A DNA stretch of 47,869 nucleotides from an uncultured Campylobacter sp. (GCF_938041645.1 NZ_CALIST010000049.1:1-47869); one strand, 5' to 3'; shown: positions 16,129 to 25,034, counted from the first letter of the stretch. Numbers and translations are program-made. Notes: a model not told the origin generated them from the letters alone.

Positions 16129-18235
16129 TTTGCTCTCCTTTGTCGTTGGAATTTACTTTTGATTTTACGCATTCGCTTGCTATTTCCGGGATATTTTCGA
16201 TATAAACGCTCTGCGATGGGAAGGCAAACGATAGCCCGTTTTGCTCCACGATCTCCATTATTTTAAATAAAACATCCTCTTTGGTTTGGATAAAATTTGC
16301 CCATATTACGGTTTTTGTGAAGCAGTAAACTAAAATGTTAATAGACGAATCGCCAAAGCTATCTAACGCCACGAACATAGTGCTTTTATAGCCCGCTAAA
16401 TCGTCGATAGAGACCATATTTTGTCTATAGCGCATACGAAAATCTTTAGAATTTAATGCCGTATCTGCAGATTGAGCGATGCCTGGGTGAGATTTTAGCA
16501 TCTCTTTGATGTCGTTTACGCACTTTCGCAGTTGAGCCGTGCTCGCGCCGTATTCGACGCCCACGGTAAGCTTTAAATTCCGTCCTACCTTCCTGCGGCT
16601 CCAGTTTTTGATATTTTGCGCCATTATGTTGGAATTCGGCACAAAAACAAGAGCGTTATCAAAGGTCCTGATCGTCGTCTTTCTAAAGCCCGTTTCTACG
16701 ACGTTTCCTTCTATGTCTCCTAATACGACCCAATCACCTTGCGAGAACGAGTTATCAAACAATAGCATCACGGATGAGAAGAAATTGGCGATGATGTCCT
16801 TAGTCGCAAATGCGATCGCAAGTCCGCCGATTCCAAGCGATGCCATAAGCGCCGAGATGTCAAAGCCTAGACGCTTTAGTACCAAAAGTGCGGCGATGAT
16901 GATTACGATGACATATAGAATTTTAACGACTAGATTTATGATATCTTTTCTGACGCCTTTTTTCGTGATGTTTCCAAGCACGACAATGCCGTAGCCATCG
17001 ATGATTTCGATGATGAGCCATGCCCAAAGTACCACGTAAACGATCGAGAATAAATTTGCAAATTTTATCGGCACAGGCGCCGGATAATAAAATATACTAA
17101 GACAGATATCGACCGAATAAGCGATCAGCAAAATACCCATCGGACGCTTGATAATGCCCACTACTTGCGTTTTTAGAGTTTCGCTATCCAGGGAAAAGCT
17201 TTTATTAAAGAATTTAAATACGAAATAGATGATGTTGGCAAGCAGCCTGCGAAGCGAGTAGAAAAATAGCGTAATCAGCGTGATTAGAATGAGCTTGCCG
17301 AAATTTACGTGGCTGAGCTTAAACGGAATTTTATCGTTGATATAATCGATCACCGACTTAAAATTTAAGCTCGTAAAAACCACGCTGCTTGCGAGTAGAT
17401 CGCTATTTCGCGACAGATACGTAAGCACCTCGTCGTAGGTCTGCTTGTCGTTTTTCAAATCGTTGATTTTAGACTCTAAGGCGTCTATCTGCTCTTGACT
17501 GCTTAGATTATTTTTCAAATCATTAAGTTTGCTAAAATCCCTAGTTTGGATATTTAGTAGCGTGCTACTCAGCTCACTTTCAAGCGCGCTTCTGCTTGCG
17601 CCGTTTACAAACATATCCTCAATTTTCATAAGCGAGGTATAAAAGATCTCCGCCATTTCCATTTTTTCTAAATCCGCGCTTGCATTTACGTATTCGGGAG
17701 AGCTCTGCTTTTTAGCGTATTTTTTTAGCGTAGTTTGGATGTTCTTTTTATTTTGCGCATACGATATTATGCTTTCGATATCCATATCCTGCTGCGTAAT
17801 CGCAAAAGGTAGGCGATCAAAGAGCTTAGCTTTATTGCGATCGATGGCATCCAGTTCGTTTTTGCTCGCGTTGGCATCGCCGCCGTTAAGCAGGGAGCTG
17901 CGCTGCAAATTTAGCTTTTTAATCTCTTTGATTACAGAGATAAGCGTCTCGCCGTTAGGAGCTTTTTTCTGCGAAGTCTCCGTTTTAGCGACCTTTTCTG
18001 CGATCATATTTATTACTTCAGTTTTATTGCCATCCTCTGCACCAAGGGATTTGGATAAAATTTTAGCGACCTCTTTTTTGATCTCGGTTTTGTTGTTTTC
18101 TAAAGTAAGATTTGCCTCGGGCGCGGAAGAATTTGTCTCTACAAAGCTTCCCTCGCCGGTCGTGTTGAGATCTGCAAATGCTAAAGTGGTGCTAAAAAGA
18201 CTAATCGTTAAAAAGCTGATTATAGATTTTTTCAT
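16121..18235 (-). CDS. Large MscS-family mechanosensitive channel
   Basis: A 704-residue inner-membrane channel that should open under hypo-osmotic stress. A signal peptide (residues 1-21, ending AFA) leads to a periplasmic, charged and coiled-coil-like region (about 25-290), several membrane helices (about 300-480) and the pore helix with the MASLGIGGLAIAFATKDI block near residue 465, followed by the MscS beta domain (GDWVVLGDIEGNVVETGFRKTTIRT). It is a long MscK/YbdG-like variant rather than the 280-residue MscS. The start overlaps the end of the carbonic anhydrase gene by 35 bases; the signal peptide supports this start. The acidic mini-gene begins inside its last codons. Confidence 0.88.
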   Translation of the reverse strand: MKKSIISFLTISLFSTTLAFADLNTTGEGSFVETNSSAPEANLTLENNKTEIKKEVAKILSKSLGAEDGNKTEVINMIAEKVAKTETSQKKAPNGETLISVIKEIKKLNLQRSSLLNGGDANASKNELDAIDRNKAKLFDRLPFAITQQDMDIESIISYAQNKKNIQTTLKKYAKKQSSPEYVNASADLEKMEMAEIFYTSLMKIEDMFVNGASRSALESELSSTLLNIQTRDFSKLNDLKNNLSSQEQIDALESKINDLKNDKQTYDEVLTYLSRNSDLLASSVVFTSLNFKSVIDYINDKIPFKLSHVNFGKLILITLITLFFYSLRRLLANIIYFVFKFFNKSFSLDSETLKTQVVGIIKRPMGILLIAYSVDICLSIFYYPAPVPIKFANLFSIVYVVLWAWLIIEIIDGYGIVVLGNITKKGVRKDIINLVVKILYVIVIIIAALLVLKRLGFDISALMASLGIGGLAIAFATKDIIANFFSSVMLLFDNSFSQGDWVVLGDIEGNVVETGFRKTTIRTFDNALVFVPNSNIMAQNIKNWSRRKVGRNLKLTVGVEYGASTAQLRKCVNDIKEMLKSHPGIAQSADTALNSKDFRMRYRQNMVSIDDLAGYKSTMFVALDSFGDSSINILVYCFTKTVIWANFIQTKEDVLFKIMEIVEQNGLSFAFPSQSVYIENIPEIASECVKSKVNSNDKGEQNG

Positions 18236-18869
18236 AATCCATCCCCTTATTTAATAGCGTAAAATGCGCGCCTTCGTCGTCGTAGTTGAATAGCTCGCCC
18301 GTTTCGATGACGTAGTGCCAGCCGTAAATTTTAATCTCGCCGTTTTTGTAGGCGTCTTTGATGCCAGGAAAGCTAAGTAAATTTTGCATGGAATTTATAA
18401 TATTTAATCGCTCGGTGATCCACTCGCGCTTGTCGGCACCGATATCTTTTAGCTTTTCGACCTCGTCTTTTACAGGCTGCATTAAATTTAGCCAGCGCCT
18501 TACGTTTGGAATTTTTTCGAGCTTTTTTGCGTCATAAAACAGCGCCGCGCAGCCTCCGCAGTTGCTGTGCCCACAAACGATGATATTTTTGATATTTAGC
18601 GAATACAGCGCGTATTCAATTGCTGAGGTAGTCGCTAAAAATTCCTCGCTAATGCGGTATGGAGGAACGACGTTTGCAATATTTCGTACAACAAAAAGCT
18701 CTCCTGGAAGCGTCGAAGTAATTAGATTTGGCACCACGCGCGAATCAGAGCAGCCGATAAAAAGCGTGTGGGGCTTTTGATGATTTGCCAGACTCCCGAA
18801 AAGCTCGGCATGCTCGGCAAAATTTTCTTCCATAAATTTAATAGCTCCATTTATTAACTGGCTGGGCAT
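18201..18869 (-). CDS. can: Beta-class carbonic anhydrase
   Basis: A 222-residue cytosolic zinc enzyme that interconverts CO2 and bicarbonate, important in capnophilic Campylobacter. Zinc ligands and the catalytic dyad are visible: C40-SD42-SR44, and H101-SNC104-GG. The ATG at 18869 is preceded by TAAGGAGAA and a TATAAT box 25 bases upstream. It is the first gene of a four-gene leftward operon with mscS, the acidic mini-gene and the superoxide dismutase; the coupling of bicarbonate metabolism with osmotic and oxidative stress genes is notable but unexplained. Confidence 0.92.
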   Translation of the reverse strand: MPSQLINGAIKFMEENFAEHAELFGSLANHQKPHTLFIGCSDSRVVPNLITSTLPGELFVVRNIANVVPPYRISEEFLATTSAIEYALYSLNIKNIIVCGHSNCGGCAALFYDAKKLEKIPNVRRWLNLMQPVKDEVEKLKDIGADKREWITERLNIINSMQNLLSFPGIKDAYKNGEIKIYGWHYVIETGELFNYDDEGAHFTLLNKGMDYEKIYNQLFND

Positions 18870-18893
18870 ACTTTCTCCTTAAAAAAGTCGGGA

Positions 18894-18899
18894 ATTATA
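18894..18899 (-). promoter_or_regulatory. -10 box of the can-mscS-acidic-sod operon
   Basis: Perfect TATAAT read leftward, 25 bases before the carbonic anhydrase start. Confidence 0.6.
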
Positions 18900-19001
18900 T
18901 ATTACTTTCATAAATAGATAGAATTCTGGGAATTTTTAATTATATATTTACCAAATTTTCGCTAAACTCCCCGCTCATAAATCAAAAGAAGGAGAAAAAA
19001 T

Positions 19002-19697
19002 ATGAGTCTATACGACAGACGAAATTACGCGGACGGCTATGAACTATCGGACGCATCACTGGAACAAGGACGGATATCTAAGACCATCAAGGAAACCTAC
19101 GCGCTTTTGACCGCCTCTATGGTGGCCGCTACCGCGGGAGCTTTCGTAGCGATGAACTTCGGCGTTAGCTTAGCTCTTAATCCGATCGTATATCTAATAC
19201 TTTTGATGGGACTGATCTTTGGTATGCAAGCAGCCGTAAATCGCGGCGCCAACACGATCGCGCTAGTTTTACTTTTTGCATTTACCTTTATCACCGGCCT
19301 TACTATAGGCAAACTGATCGCTATATATATCGCAGCGGGCGCAGGTAGCGTAGTGACGCAGGCTTTCGTAGCTACTGCGGTGACTTTCGGTGCGCTTACC
19401 GTTTATGCGATGAATACCAAAACTCGCTTCGATTCGTGGGGCAAGCCGCTATTCATATCGCTTATAGCCATTATCGGCCTAAGCCTTTTGAACTATTTCT
19501 TTTTCAAAAGCTCTATGCTTGATCTAGCGATTGCCGCGTTTTCGGCTTTAGTCTTTTCGATGTATATCATCTACGATACTAAAAACATCATAAACGGCAC
19601 CTATACCTCACCGATAATGGCCGCCGTGAGTATGTATCTAAACATCTACAACCTCTTCCTTTCGCTGCTAAGAATTTTCGGCGCAAGCAGAGACTAA
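19002..19697 (+). CDS. Bax inhibitor-1 / YccA family membrane protein
   Basis: A 231-residue protein with seven predicted membrane helices after a 30-residue soluble N-terminus. The C-terminal FSMYIIYDTKNIINGTY block, with aspartate inside the last helices, is the mark of the Bax-inhibitor-1/TMBIM family. Bacterial members act as pH-sensitive calcium leaks or interact with membrane proteases such as FtsH; the role here is not known. The ATG is preceded by AGAAGGAGA. A hairpin at 19704-19724 follows the stop codon. Confidence 0.9.
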   Translation: MSLYDRRNYADGYELSDASLEQGRISKTIKETYALLTASMVAATAGAFVAMNFGVSLALNPIVYLILLMGLIFGMQAAVNRGANTIALVLLFAFTFITGLTIGKLIAIYIAAGAGSVVTQAFVATAVTFGALTVYAMNTKTRFDSWGKPLFISLIAIIGLSLLNYFFFKSSMLDLAIAAFSALVFSMYIIYDTKNIINGTYTSPIMAAVSMYLNIYNLFLSLLRIFGASRD

Positions 19698-19703
19698 ATT
19701 CTA

Positions 19704-19724
19704 TGCACCGCTTCGCGCGGTGCA
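19704..19724 (+). terminator. Hairpin after the Bax-inhibitor-1 gene
   Basis: TGCACCGC (19704-19711) pairs with GCGGTGCA (19717-19724) around TTCGC. The downstream T tract is weak (CTCTTAACTT), so termination may be partial. Confidence 0.55.
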
Positions 19725-19754
19725 CTCTTAACTTAAAATTTATAAATCTTTTAT

Positions 19755-19760
19755 TATAAT
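19755..19760 (+). promoter_or_regulatory. -10 box of secG
   Basis: TATAAT 32 bases before the secG GTG start. Confidence 0.55.
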
Positions 19761-19792
19761 CGCGAATTCAATTTTTTCAAAAGGTTTTTATA

Positions 19793-20314
19793 GTGACTAC
19801 GTTATTTTTGGTTTTACAAGTCGTCTTCGCCGTGATAATTACGATCTCCGTCCTGCTGCAAAAGAGCTCTTCTATCGGGCTTGGCGCATACAGCGGAAGC
19901 AACGAAAGCTTATTTGGAGCGAAGGGACCGGCGGGGTTTTTAGCTAAATTTACCGCCGCAATGGGAATTCTATTTGTGATAAATACACTCGTGCTTGCGT
20001 ATTTCTATCAGCAAGATGCTAAATCTTCCGTAGTCGATCGCGTCAAGATCGAAGCGAATGCTACTAAATCCGTGCCAAACGCTGTCCCCGGTGTGCCATC
20101 CATCCCAGCTTCAGGCGCAAAGCCTAATTTTACTCCGGCAAGCACTGAGTCAAATTCAATAATTAGCGGCGAGACCAATGCGACGGATACGAAAATCGAA
20201 GCGCCCGCAGCTCCTGCGACCGATACTACCGCAGCTAGCGCGCCTGCTCGGTCGCAAGCATCAAGCGATACCAATGCCAGCGCTGCTTCCGCAGATCAAA
20301 ATACAACCAAATAA
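19793..20314 (+). CDS. secG: Protein translocase subunit SecG
   Basis: A 173-residue protein whose first 75 residues are a normal SecG: helix, the QKSSSIGLGAYSGSNESLFGAKGP loop (written here only in part as the family mark), helix. SecG assists SecYE in protein export. The rest, from about residue 80, is a Thr/Ala/Ser-rich tail, probably disordered and cytosolic or periplasmic, which is common in Campylobacterota and makes it twice the E. coli length. The start is a GTG with a weak AAAGG site. An intrinsic terminator follows. Confidence 0.92.
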   Translation: MTTLFLVLQVVFAVIITISVLLQKSSSIGLGAYSGSNESLFGAKGPAGFLAKFTAAMGILFVINTLVLAYFYQQDAKSSVVDRVKIEANATKSVPNAVPGVPSIPASGAKPNFTPASTESNSIISGETNATDTKIEAPAAPATDTTAASAPARSQASSDTNASAASADQNTTK

Positions 20315-20329
20315 ACTCTAAATTTTAAA

Positions 20330-20360
20330 ATTTAAAAGCGCAAAATCCGCGCTTTTAAAT
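20330..20360 (+). terminator. Intrinsic terminator after secG
   Basis: A perfect 12-bp stem, arms 20330-20341 and 20349-20360 with a 7-base AAAATCC loop and a GCGC core, followed 7-16 bases on by TTCTTATTTTTTT. Confidence 0.75.
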
Positions 20361-20382
20361 GCTATTCTTATTTTTTTAACGC

Positions 20383-20388
20383 TATAAT
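20383..20388 (+). promoter_or_regulatory. -10 box of frr
   Basis: TATAAT 28 bases before the frr start, just past the secG terminator. It makes frr-pyrE a separate transcript. Confidence 0.55.
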
Positions 20389-20415
20389 TTCGCAAATTTT
20401 ATTTAAAGGATTTGA

Positions 20416-20973
20416 ATGCTAGAAGCTATCTACAAAGAGCAAAGAGCAAACGGCGATCGAGCTATCGAGGCTTTGAAAAAGGACTTTACGACGCTACGTA
20501 CCGGTAAAGTGAGCGTGGCGATCCTGGATCATATTTTTGTGGATTATTACGGCTCGCAAACTCCGCTGAATCAAGTCGCGACCGTCCTTTCGACCGATGC
20601 GGTAACGATTTCGATCACGCCGTGGGAGAAACCGATACTAAAGGCGATCGAAAGCGCGATCGCAGCGGCAAATATCGGCGTCAATCCGAATAATGACGGC
20701 GAGAGCGTGAAGCTGTTTTTCCCGCCGATGACGCTCGATCAGCGCCAAGAAAACGCAAAAAAGGCCAAAGCGATGGGCGAGAAGGCCAAAATCGGCATTC
20801 GCAACGTCCGCAAAGACGCTAACGACGAAATCAAAAAGCTCGAAAAAGACAAAGCGATCTCCGAAGACGACGCCAAAAAGGGCTACGACGAGGTGCAAAA
20901 GATCACCGACTCTTACTCAAGTAAAATCGACGACGCAGTTAAGGCCAAAGAAGCCGAGCTTTTGAAGGTCTGA
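20416..20973 (+). CDS. frr: Ribosome recycling factor
   Basis: A 185-residue protein of exactly the family length that, with EF-G, splits post-termination ribosomes. The TLRTGKVSVAILD block near residue 27, the conserved KAKAMGEKAKIGIRNVRKDAND region near residue 115 and the Lys-rich helical C-terminus are diagnostic. The ATG has an AAAGGA site. pyrE begins 3 bases after its stop codon. Confidence 0.96.
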   Translation: MLEAIYKEQRANGDRAIEALKKDFTTLRTGKVSVAILDHIFVDYYGSQTPLNQVATVLSTDAVTISITPWEKPILKAIESAIAAANIGVNPNNDGESVKLFFPPMTLDQRQENAKKAKAMGEKAKIGIRNVRKDANDEIKKLEKDKAISEDDAKKGYDEVQKITDSYSSKIDDAVKAKEAELLKV

Positions 20974-20976
20974 GCT

Positions 20977-21588
20977 GTGAATATAGAAAAAATCTATCGC
21001 GACTGCGGCGCATATTTGCGAGGGCATTTTCTACTTTCAAGCGGCAACCATTCGGAATTCTATCTGCAAAGCGCCAAAGTACTTGAAGATCCGCAGCTAG
21101 CAGGGCAGCTCGCAGACGAGCTTGCCACAATCATCAAAAAAGCAGGCGTAGAGTTTGATAGCGTCTGCTCGCCCGCGCTGGGCGGAATTTTAGCGGGCTA
21201 CGAGCTAGCTCGCGCGGCGAAAAAGCGCTTCATCTTTACCGAGCGCGTGGATCGCGTAATGAGCCTGCGCCGCGGCTTTGAAGTGCATAAGGGCGAGAGA
21301 TTTATCATCTGTGAGGACATCATCACGACGGGCGGCTCTGCTCTTGAAAGCGCAAAGCTCATCGAAAACCTAGGCGGAGAGGTCGTGGGCTTTGCTGCGC
21401 TTGCCAATCGCGGATTTTGCAAGGTTGCAAATTTGGCTGGCAGTGTCGCTAAAGCTGGCGCCAAGCTGCCTGCAGATAAGCCGTTTTTTGCGCTAGGCAA
21501 TTTCGAGTTTGAAATTTACGAGCCCGCGACCTGCCCGCTTTGTGCTGCCGGAAGCAAGGCGATCAAGCCCGGCAGTCGCGGAAACTAG
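20977..21588 (+). CDS. pyrE: Orotate phosphoribosyltransferase
   Basis: A 203-residue enzyme that joins orotate to PRPP to give orotidine monophosphate in pyrimidine synthesis. The PRPP-binding motif CEDIITTGGSALES lies near residues 112-125 and the catalytic-loop TERVDRVMSLRRGF region just before it. The start is a GTG three bases after the frr stop; the next possible start would remove conserved N-terminal sequence. The pairing with frr, RDD and rnhB is typical of Campylobacter. Confidence 0.95.
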   Translation: MNIEKIYRDCGAYLRGHFLLSSGNHSEFYLQSAKVLEDPQLAGQLADELATIIKKAGVEFDSVCSPALGGILAGYELARAAKKRFIFTERVDRVMSLRRGFEVHKGERFIICEDIITTGGSALESAKLIENLGGEVVGFAALANRGFCKVANLAGSVAKAGAKLPADKPFFALGNFEFEIYEPATCPLCAAGSKAIKPGSRGN

Positions 21589-21684
21589 GTGTCGATTTGC
21601 TGCTAACAAACCGCAACGAGATTAAATTTTATCCTTCGGCTTTAGCGCGACGGAATTTTAAAATTTAATCCGAAACGAAGTAAA

Positions 21685-22110
21685 ATGGCAAAACAAAAAG
21701 CTAAAATTTCACCGATTTTTCTGCGCATAAAGGCCTTCATCGTCGATCTTTTCATCATCGCGATGCCCCTATTCTACGGCGTTACTTATCTCGTCTTGGG
21801 CTCGAAAGAGGCTCTGTGGCACAACCAAGCCGCGATCGCGCTTATCTGGCTTGCTTACGGCGCTATTTGCGCAGCATTCTACACTCGCAGCGCCCAGACA
21901 CCTGGCTACAAGCTCACGGGGCTTTACCTCATCGACGTTCGCAGCGGACGCAAAGTAAGCTTCTTTAGAGCCTTAACTCGCTTTGGATGCTTCGTGCTTG
22001 CGGGCTTTAGCGTCATCGGGCTTTTGATCTGCTTCTTTCGCAAAGACAGGCTGAACTTACACGACCTGCTAAGCGGCGCCGCGCCAGTCGTGCGAAAGGA
22101 CGCGCAGTGA
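21685..22110 (+). CDS. RDD-family small membrane protein
   Basis: A 141-residue protein with three hydrophobic helices (about residues 18-34, 47-65, 96-117). The RIKAFIVDLFIIAMP start carries the R-D pattern that names the family, and the C-terminal RLNLHDLLSGAAPV block fits too. The function of most RDD proteins is unknown; some act in ion transport. Its stop codon overlaps the GTG start of rnhB (GTGA), so the two are translationally coupled. Confidence 0.85.
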   Translation: MAKQKAKISPIFLRIKAFIVDLFIIAMPLFYGVTYLVLGSKEALWHNQAAIALIWLAYGAICAAFYTRSAQTPGYKLTGLYLIDVRSGRKVSFFRALTRFGCFVLAGFSVIGLLICFFRKDRLNLHDLLSGAAPVVRKDAQ

Positions 22111-22670
22111 GCGGGCAAATTTGCGGCATCGACGAGGCGGGGCGCGGCTGCCTTGCAGGACCGCTTTGCGTCGCGGGTTGCGTGCTAGCGCGCGAAATCG
22201 CAGGCCTTGCCGATAGCAAGAAGCTAAGCGAAAAGCGCCGCGAGGAGCTCTACGCCCAGATCACCAAAAACTCGCGCTACAAAATCGTCGAAATTTCAAG
22301 CGCACAGGTCGATGAGATCGGACTCAGTGCATGTCTAAGATCGGCGCTTGAGCAGATTCTCGCGTATTTTATGGGTTTTAGCGGACAGATCATCTACGAC
22401 GGTAACGCAACCTTCGGCGTACGCGGGCTTCAGACGCTCGTAAAGGCCGACGCGCAAATCGCCGAAGTAAGCGCGGCGAGCATCCTTGCCAAGGCCACGC
22501 GCGACCGCACGATGTATGAGCTCGCGCAGCGCTACCCGCAATACGGCTTTGCGCAAAACAAAGGCTATGGTTCGCGCACGCACATCGCGGCGATCGAGCG
22601 GTACGGGCTCACGCCGTTTCACCGTGCAAGCTACAAGATCAAATCGCTGCAACCCTCACTGTTTGATTAA
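22107..22670 (+). CDS. rnhB: Ribonuclease HII
   Basis: A 187-residue endonuclease that cuts the RNA strand at ribonucleotides embedded in DNA. The CGIDEAGRGCLAGPL motif supplies the first Asp-Glu pair at residues 6-7, and SILAKATRDR supplies the later aspartate. The GTG start overlaps the RDD stop codon by 4 bases. It ends the rightward housekeeping run. Confidence 0.95.
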   Translation: MSGQICGIDEAGRGCLAGPLCVAGCVLAREIAGLADSKKLSEKRREELYAQITKNSRYKIVEISSAQVDEIGLSACLRSALEQILAYFMGFSGQIIYDGNATFGVRGLQTLVKADAQIAEVSAASILAKATRDRTMYELAQRYPQYGFAQNKGYGSRTHIAAIERYGLTPFHRASYKIKSLQPSLFD

Positions 22671-23259
22671 TGCGGCAGCAAGCTTACTTGATCGGCGAGG
22701 AAAAACCGCCGATTTCGATTGATATTTTAGACGGTGCAAAACTAAATATCCAAAGACGAAGTACACTGATTTCGACCGATATTCCGTCGGCAAACGGCGC
22801 CGAAACTCATATTTGAATGCAAAGCACGCTGATTTCAGCCGATACGATAATCGCTAGTTTTGGCAGGCGAATACGCTTTTTCGCTAGCTCCTCAGAATTT
22901 TAACCGCACTTCCTCAGCCCACGCCCGCGGCTGAAGCCTGCTCTTGCACCGCTCTTTGAAATTTTAACCGCACTTTCGTATCTTGCAAGAGTCCGTATAA
23001 GGTCGAAATTTTATCTAAAACCGCAAGCTCGGCTCGCTAGCTTATCCGCGCCGCGCAGTATGCTGAATAAAATTTAAAATTCCTCGCAGCACAAATTCAG
23101 TCCGCACGCCGCAATAAAGCTTAAAATTTAACCTCGACGACGGGAGAAGCATGGCACTTTAAATTTAAAATCCACGTAAAATTTTGAATGAAATTTTGAT
23201 ATAAAAAGGCGGCTAAATTTTAAATTTAATCAAAATTTAGCCGTGAATAAAGAGTCTTT
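22671..23259. other. Intergenic region with three degenerate repeats
   Basis: No gene seen. Three related 16-base units, GATTTCGATTGATATT (22711), GATTTCGACCGATATT (22768) and GATTTCAGCCGATACG (22831), lie 57 and 63 bases apart. The last two are preceded by similar CAAAG...AC.CT sequence. They look like the remains of a tandem duplication. The rest is AAATTT-type spacer. Confidence 0.4.
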
Positions 23260-24012
23260 TTATCTTTCGTAGAAGCCCGCAAGAATATTTTTTGAGCTTA
23301 TTCTATTATTGGAATCTTCTTTGCCGTCTTGAGTAAATTTAAATTTATCGGACAGACTTACGCTCTTGTCGGCATTTACCACAAAATTTAGCTCAATCGT
23401 GGAGGATGATAGCTTTGCCGCTTTTCCTAGCTGCGCTTTTTCTTGTTCGGGTGTTAGCTGAGATAAATAAACGGCTTCTTTCAAAAACATCATAATCTCA
23501 CCCATAGAATTTGTTTCGTTAATTCTAGAATCGCCGGGCTTTAATATTTCATCTTTTAGCTTATCGTCACAATCAACTAGCATTTTTTGATCGTCATAAG
23601 CTATTTTCCCTTTAGTCTTGATCGTTTCTTGAAATTTCGCATCGTTTATTTTGCAATGCTCGTTCGCTATCTTAAGCAGATCTTGCTTATCATAAGTCTT
23701 TCCTCCATAAAAGATCATAGCGCTATCTAAAATACGGCTCAACATATCTTGCTCGCGCTTTTTATTTGATTCTATAATATTTGCCAGTACTTTCTCCATA
23801 TCCAAGTCGCAAACCATTTTGACTGTCTTTAATCCGCCGTTTTCCTCTCTGCTCCACGTGATATTTTTACACATTTTCGAGCCCTCGATTGCCGTGCCGA
23901 TACTCATAGACTTGAAATCAGGCAAAGTGTAGTTTTTCACGAGCTCTACTTCGTCTGCGCCGCATCCCGTAAAAATTAACGTCGCAAGCGCGACACCTAG
24001 TGCATATCTCAT
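23260..24012 (-). CDS. Putative lipoprotein, unknown function
   Basis: A 250-residue protein beginning with a lipoprotein signal peptide: residues 1-16 and lipobox IFTG-C17. Four more cysteines lie at MCKN, MVCDL, EHCK and VDCDD, perhaps forming disulfides in the periplasm. The mature part is charged and mostly helical, with a beta-like C-terminal stretch. I do not recognise the family. I choose the ATG at 24012, which has AAGGAG at the right distance; a GTG two codons upstream overlaps that site. A ten-base poly-C tract lies 38 bases upstream (24050-24059) and may vary in length. Confidence 0.7.
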   Translation of the reverse strand: MRYALGVALATLIFTGCGADEVELVKNYTLPDFKSMSIGTAIEGSKMCKNITWSREENGGLKTVKMVCDLDMEKVLANIIESNKKREQDMLSRILDSAMIFYGGKTYDKQDLLKIANEHCKINDAKFQETIKTKGKIAYDDQKMLVDCDDKLKDEILKPGDSRINETNSMGEIMMFLKEAVYLSQLTPEQEKAQLGKAAKLSSSTIELNFVVNADKSVSLSDKFKFTQDGKEDSNNRISSKNILAGFYER

Positions 24013-24049
24013 CTTCACTCCTTTGAAATAAATTCTGAAAATAATGCTA

Positions 24050-24059
24050 CCCCCCCCCC
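24050..24059. repeat. Homopolymeric C10 tract
   Basis: Ten consecutive C, read as G10 upstream of the lipoprotein gene, 38-47 bases before its ATG, in the leader or the promoter spacer. In Campylobacter, G/C tracts of this length commonly change length and switch expression. Confidence 0.7.
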
Positions 24060-24386
24060 TCCTTAAAAACGGGAAAATTTAGAGCTTAAATTTTATAAAA
24101 TCTTACCAATCGACCGCTCTATTCAAATACACATCCGATATTGACCTGACACCTAGCTGTAGTATGCGCCCGAGAGTTTTTCTGGTCTTACCCAAACAAT
24201 CTCCTTCTGTCCCCTACACCGAGCACCACAAATCGCTTGAGTCAGAGTGTAGGACTATTTTCGTCTGATCGCTCATATAAAATTTCACGTGACTGTTTCT
24301 GCCCAAACATATGCCGATCTGTTCGAGAGTCAGCCATTCATCTCAAGTACTTGTTTTCTGAAAAACCGACGCGCATTTGAGTGTCG

Positions 24387-24393
24387 CCCCCCC
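24387..24393. repeat. Homopolymeric C7 tract
   Basis: Seven consecutive C (G7 on the minus strand) inside a short minus-strand frame that begins MSDRMGGRHS. It is shorter than most variable tracts, possibly a decayed one. Confidence 0.5.
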
Positions 24394-24470
24394 ATCCTAT
24401 CGCTCATAGAAATTTATATCTTAAACTCAACAAAATTTTAACTAGATATAGTTCCATAAAATATTTAGCT

Positions 24471-25034
24471 CTATTTATCTAAAGCTCTTGTACTACTAAT
24501 TTCAATATAGCTTTCAATAGCTTGCTGAGCATACAAAATCGTAGATAAAAGAGTCATAACTATAATAGAAAAGCAAACCATAAGATTTATACAAAAGTAT
24601 CCGGTTAAATACGAAAAATAAAAACCAATAATAGAAAGCAAAATAGAATTTCTAAAAAAACCGTATGAGATATTTTTCCACAGCAGCTTTTCATCGTTTC
24701 TAGTTATTTTTAAAATTTCGGTTTTTATTACATCGTCATTTTTAAATTTTTCGAATAGACTGTCGTATAGGTCTTTTTTATAACATTTTAGATAAATGAT
24801 TATTGGATTGCCAAATTTTCCCCAAAACGATCTCTCGGCTATTTTTATTATGCTAGCAGAAGTAGATCCACAAGCAAAAGACAAGATTGCTATCGCTACA
24901 ATATAGACAAAGCTATTAGTCTCTAGTTTAGTTAAATCATAGCCTTTTAAGATATATATCGAAACTATAAACAAAAATCCAGGGGCAAATCTGGCACAAA
25001 GATTATATGCACCAAAAAGTTTTAAATCAGTCAT
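24471..25034 (-). CDS. Four-helix membrane protein, partner of the MBL-fold protein
   Basis: A 187-residue protein with four hydrophobic helices (about residues 17-31, 41-58, 128-148 and 150-170) and a charged central loop rich in Lys, Asp and Glu. The start DLKLFGAYNLCARFAPGFLF resembles the N-termini of membrane proteins found beside conflict-system genes, but I cannot name a family. I place the start at the ATG at 25034, which overlaps the end of the MBL-fold gene by 8 bases; an upstream extension to 25076 lies wholly inside that gene. The gene is clearly more AT-rich than its neighbours outside the cassette, a sign of transfer. A membrane effector or anchor for the MBL protein is plausible. 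Confidence 0.72.
   Translation of the reverse strand: MTDLKLFGAYNLCARFAPGFLFIVSIYILKGYDLTKLETNSFVYIVAIAILSFACGSTSASIIKIAERSFWGKFGNPIIIYLKCYKKDLYDSLFEKFKNDDVIKTEILKITRNDEKLLWKNISYGFFRNSILLSIIGFYFSYLTGYFCINLMVCFSIIVMTLLSTILYAQQAIESYIEISSTRALDK

Larger units (their letters stand above)
24013..24470. other. Decayed accessory DNA between two poly-C tracts
   Basis: No intact gene. On the minus strand short frames begin with the same words at 24409 and 24275 (ATGAGCGAT), the first running through a G7 tract and stopping after 25 residues, the second after 20. This looks like a duplicated and broken gene start. The composition differs from the AAATTT-type spacers elsewhere. Confidence 0.4.
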
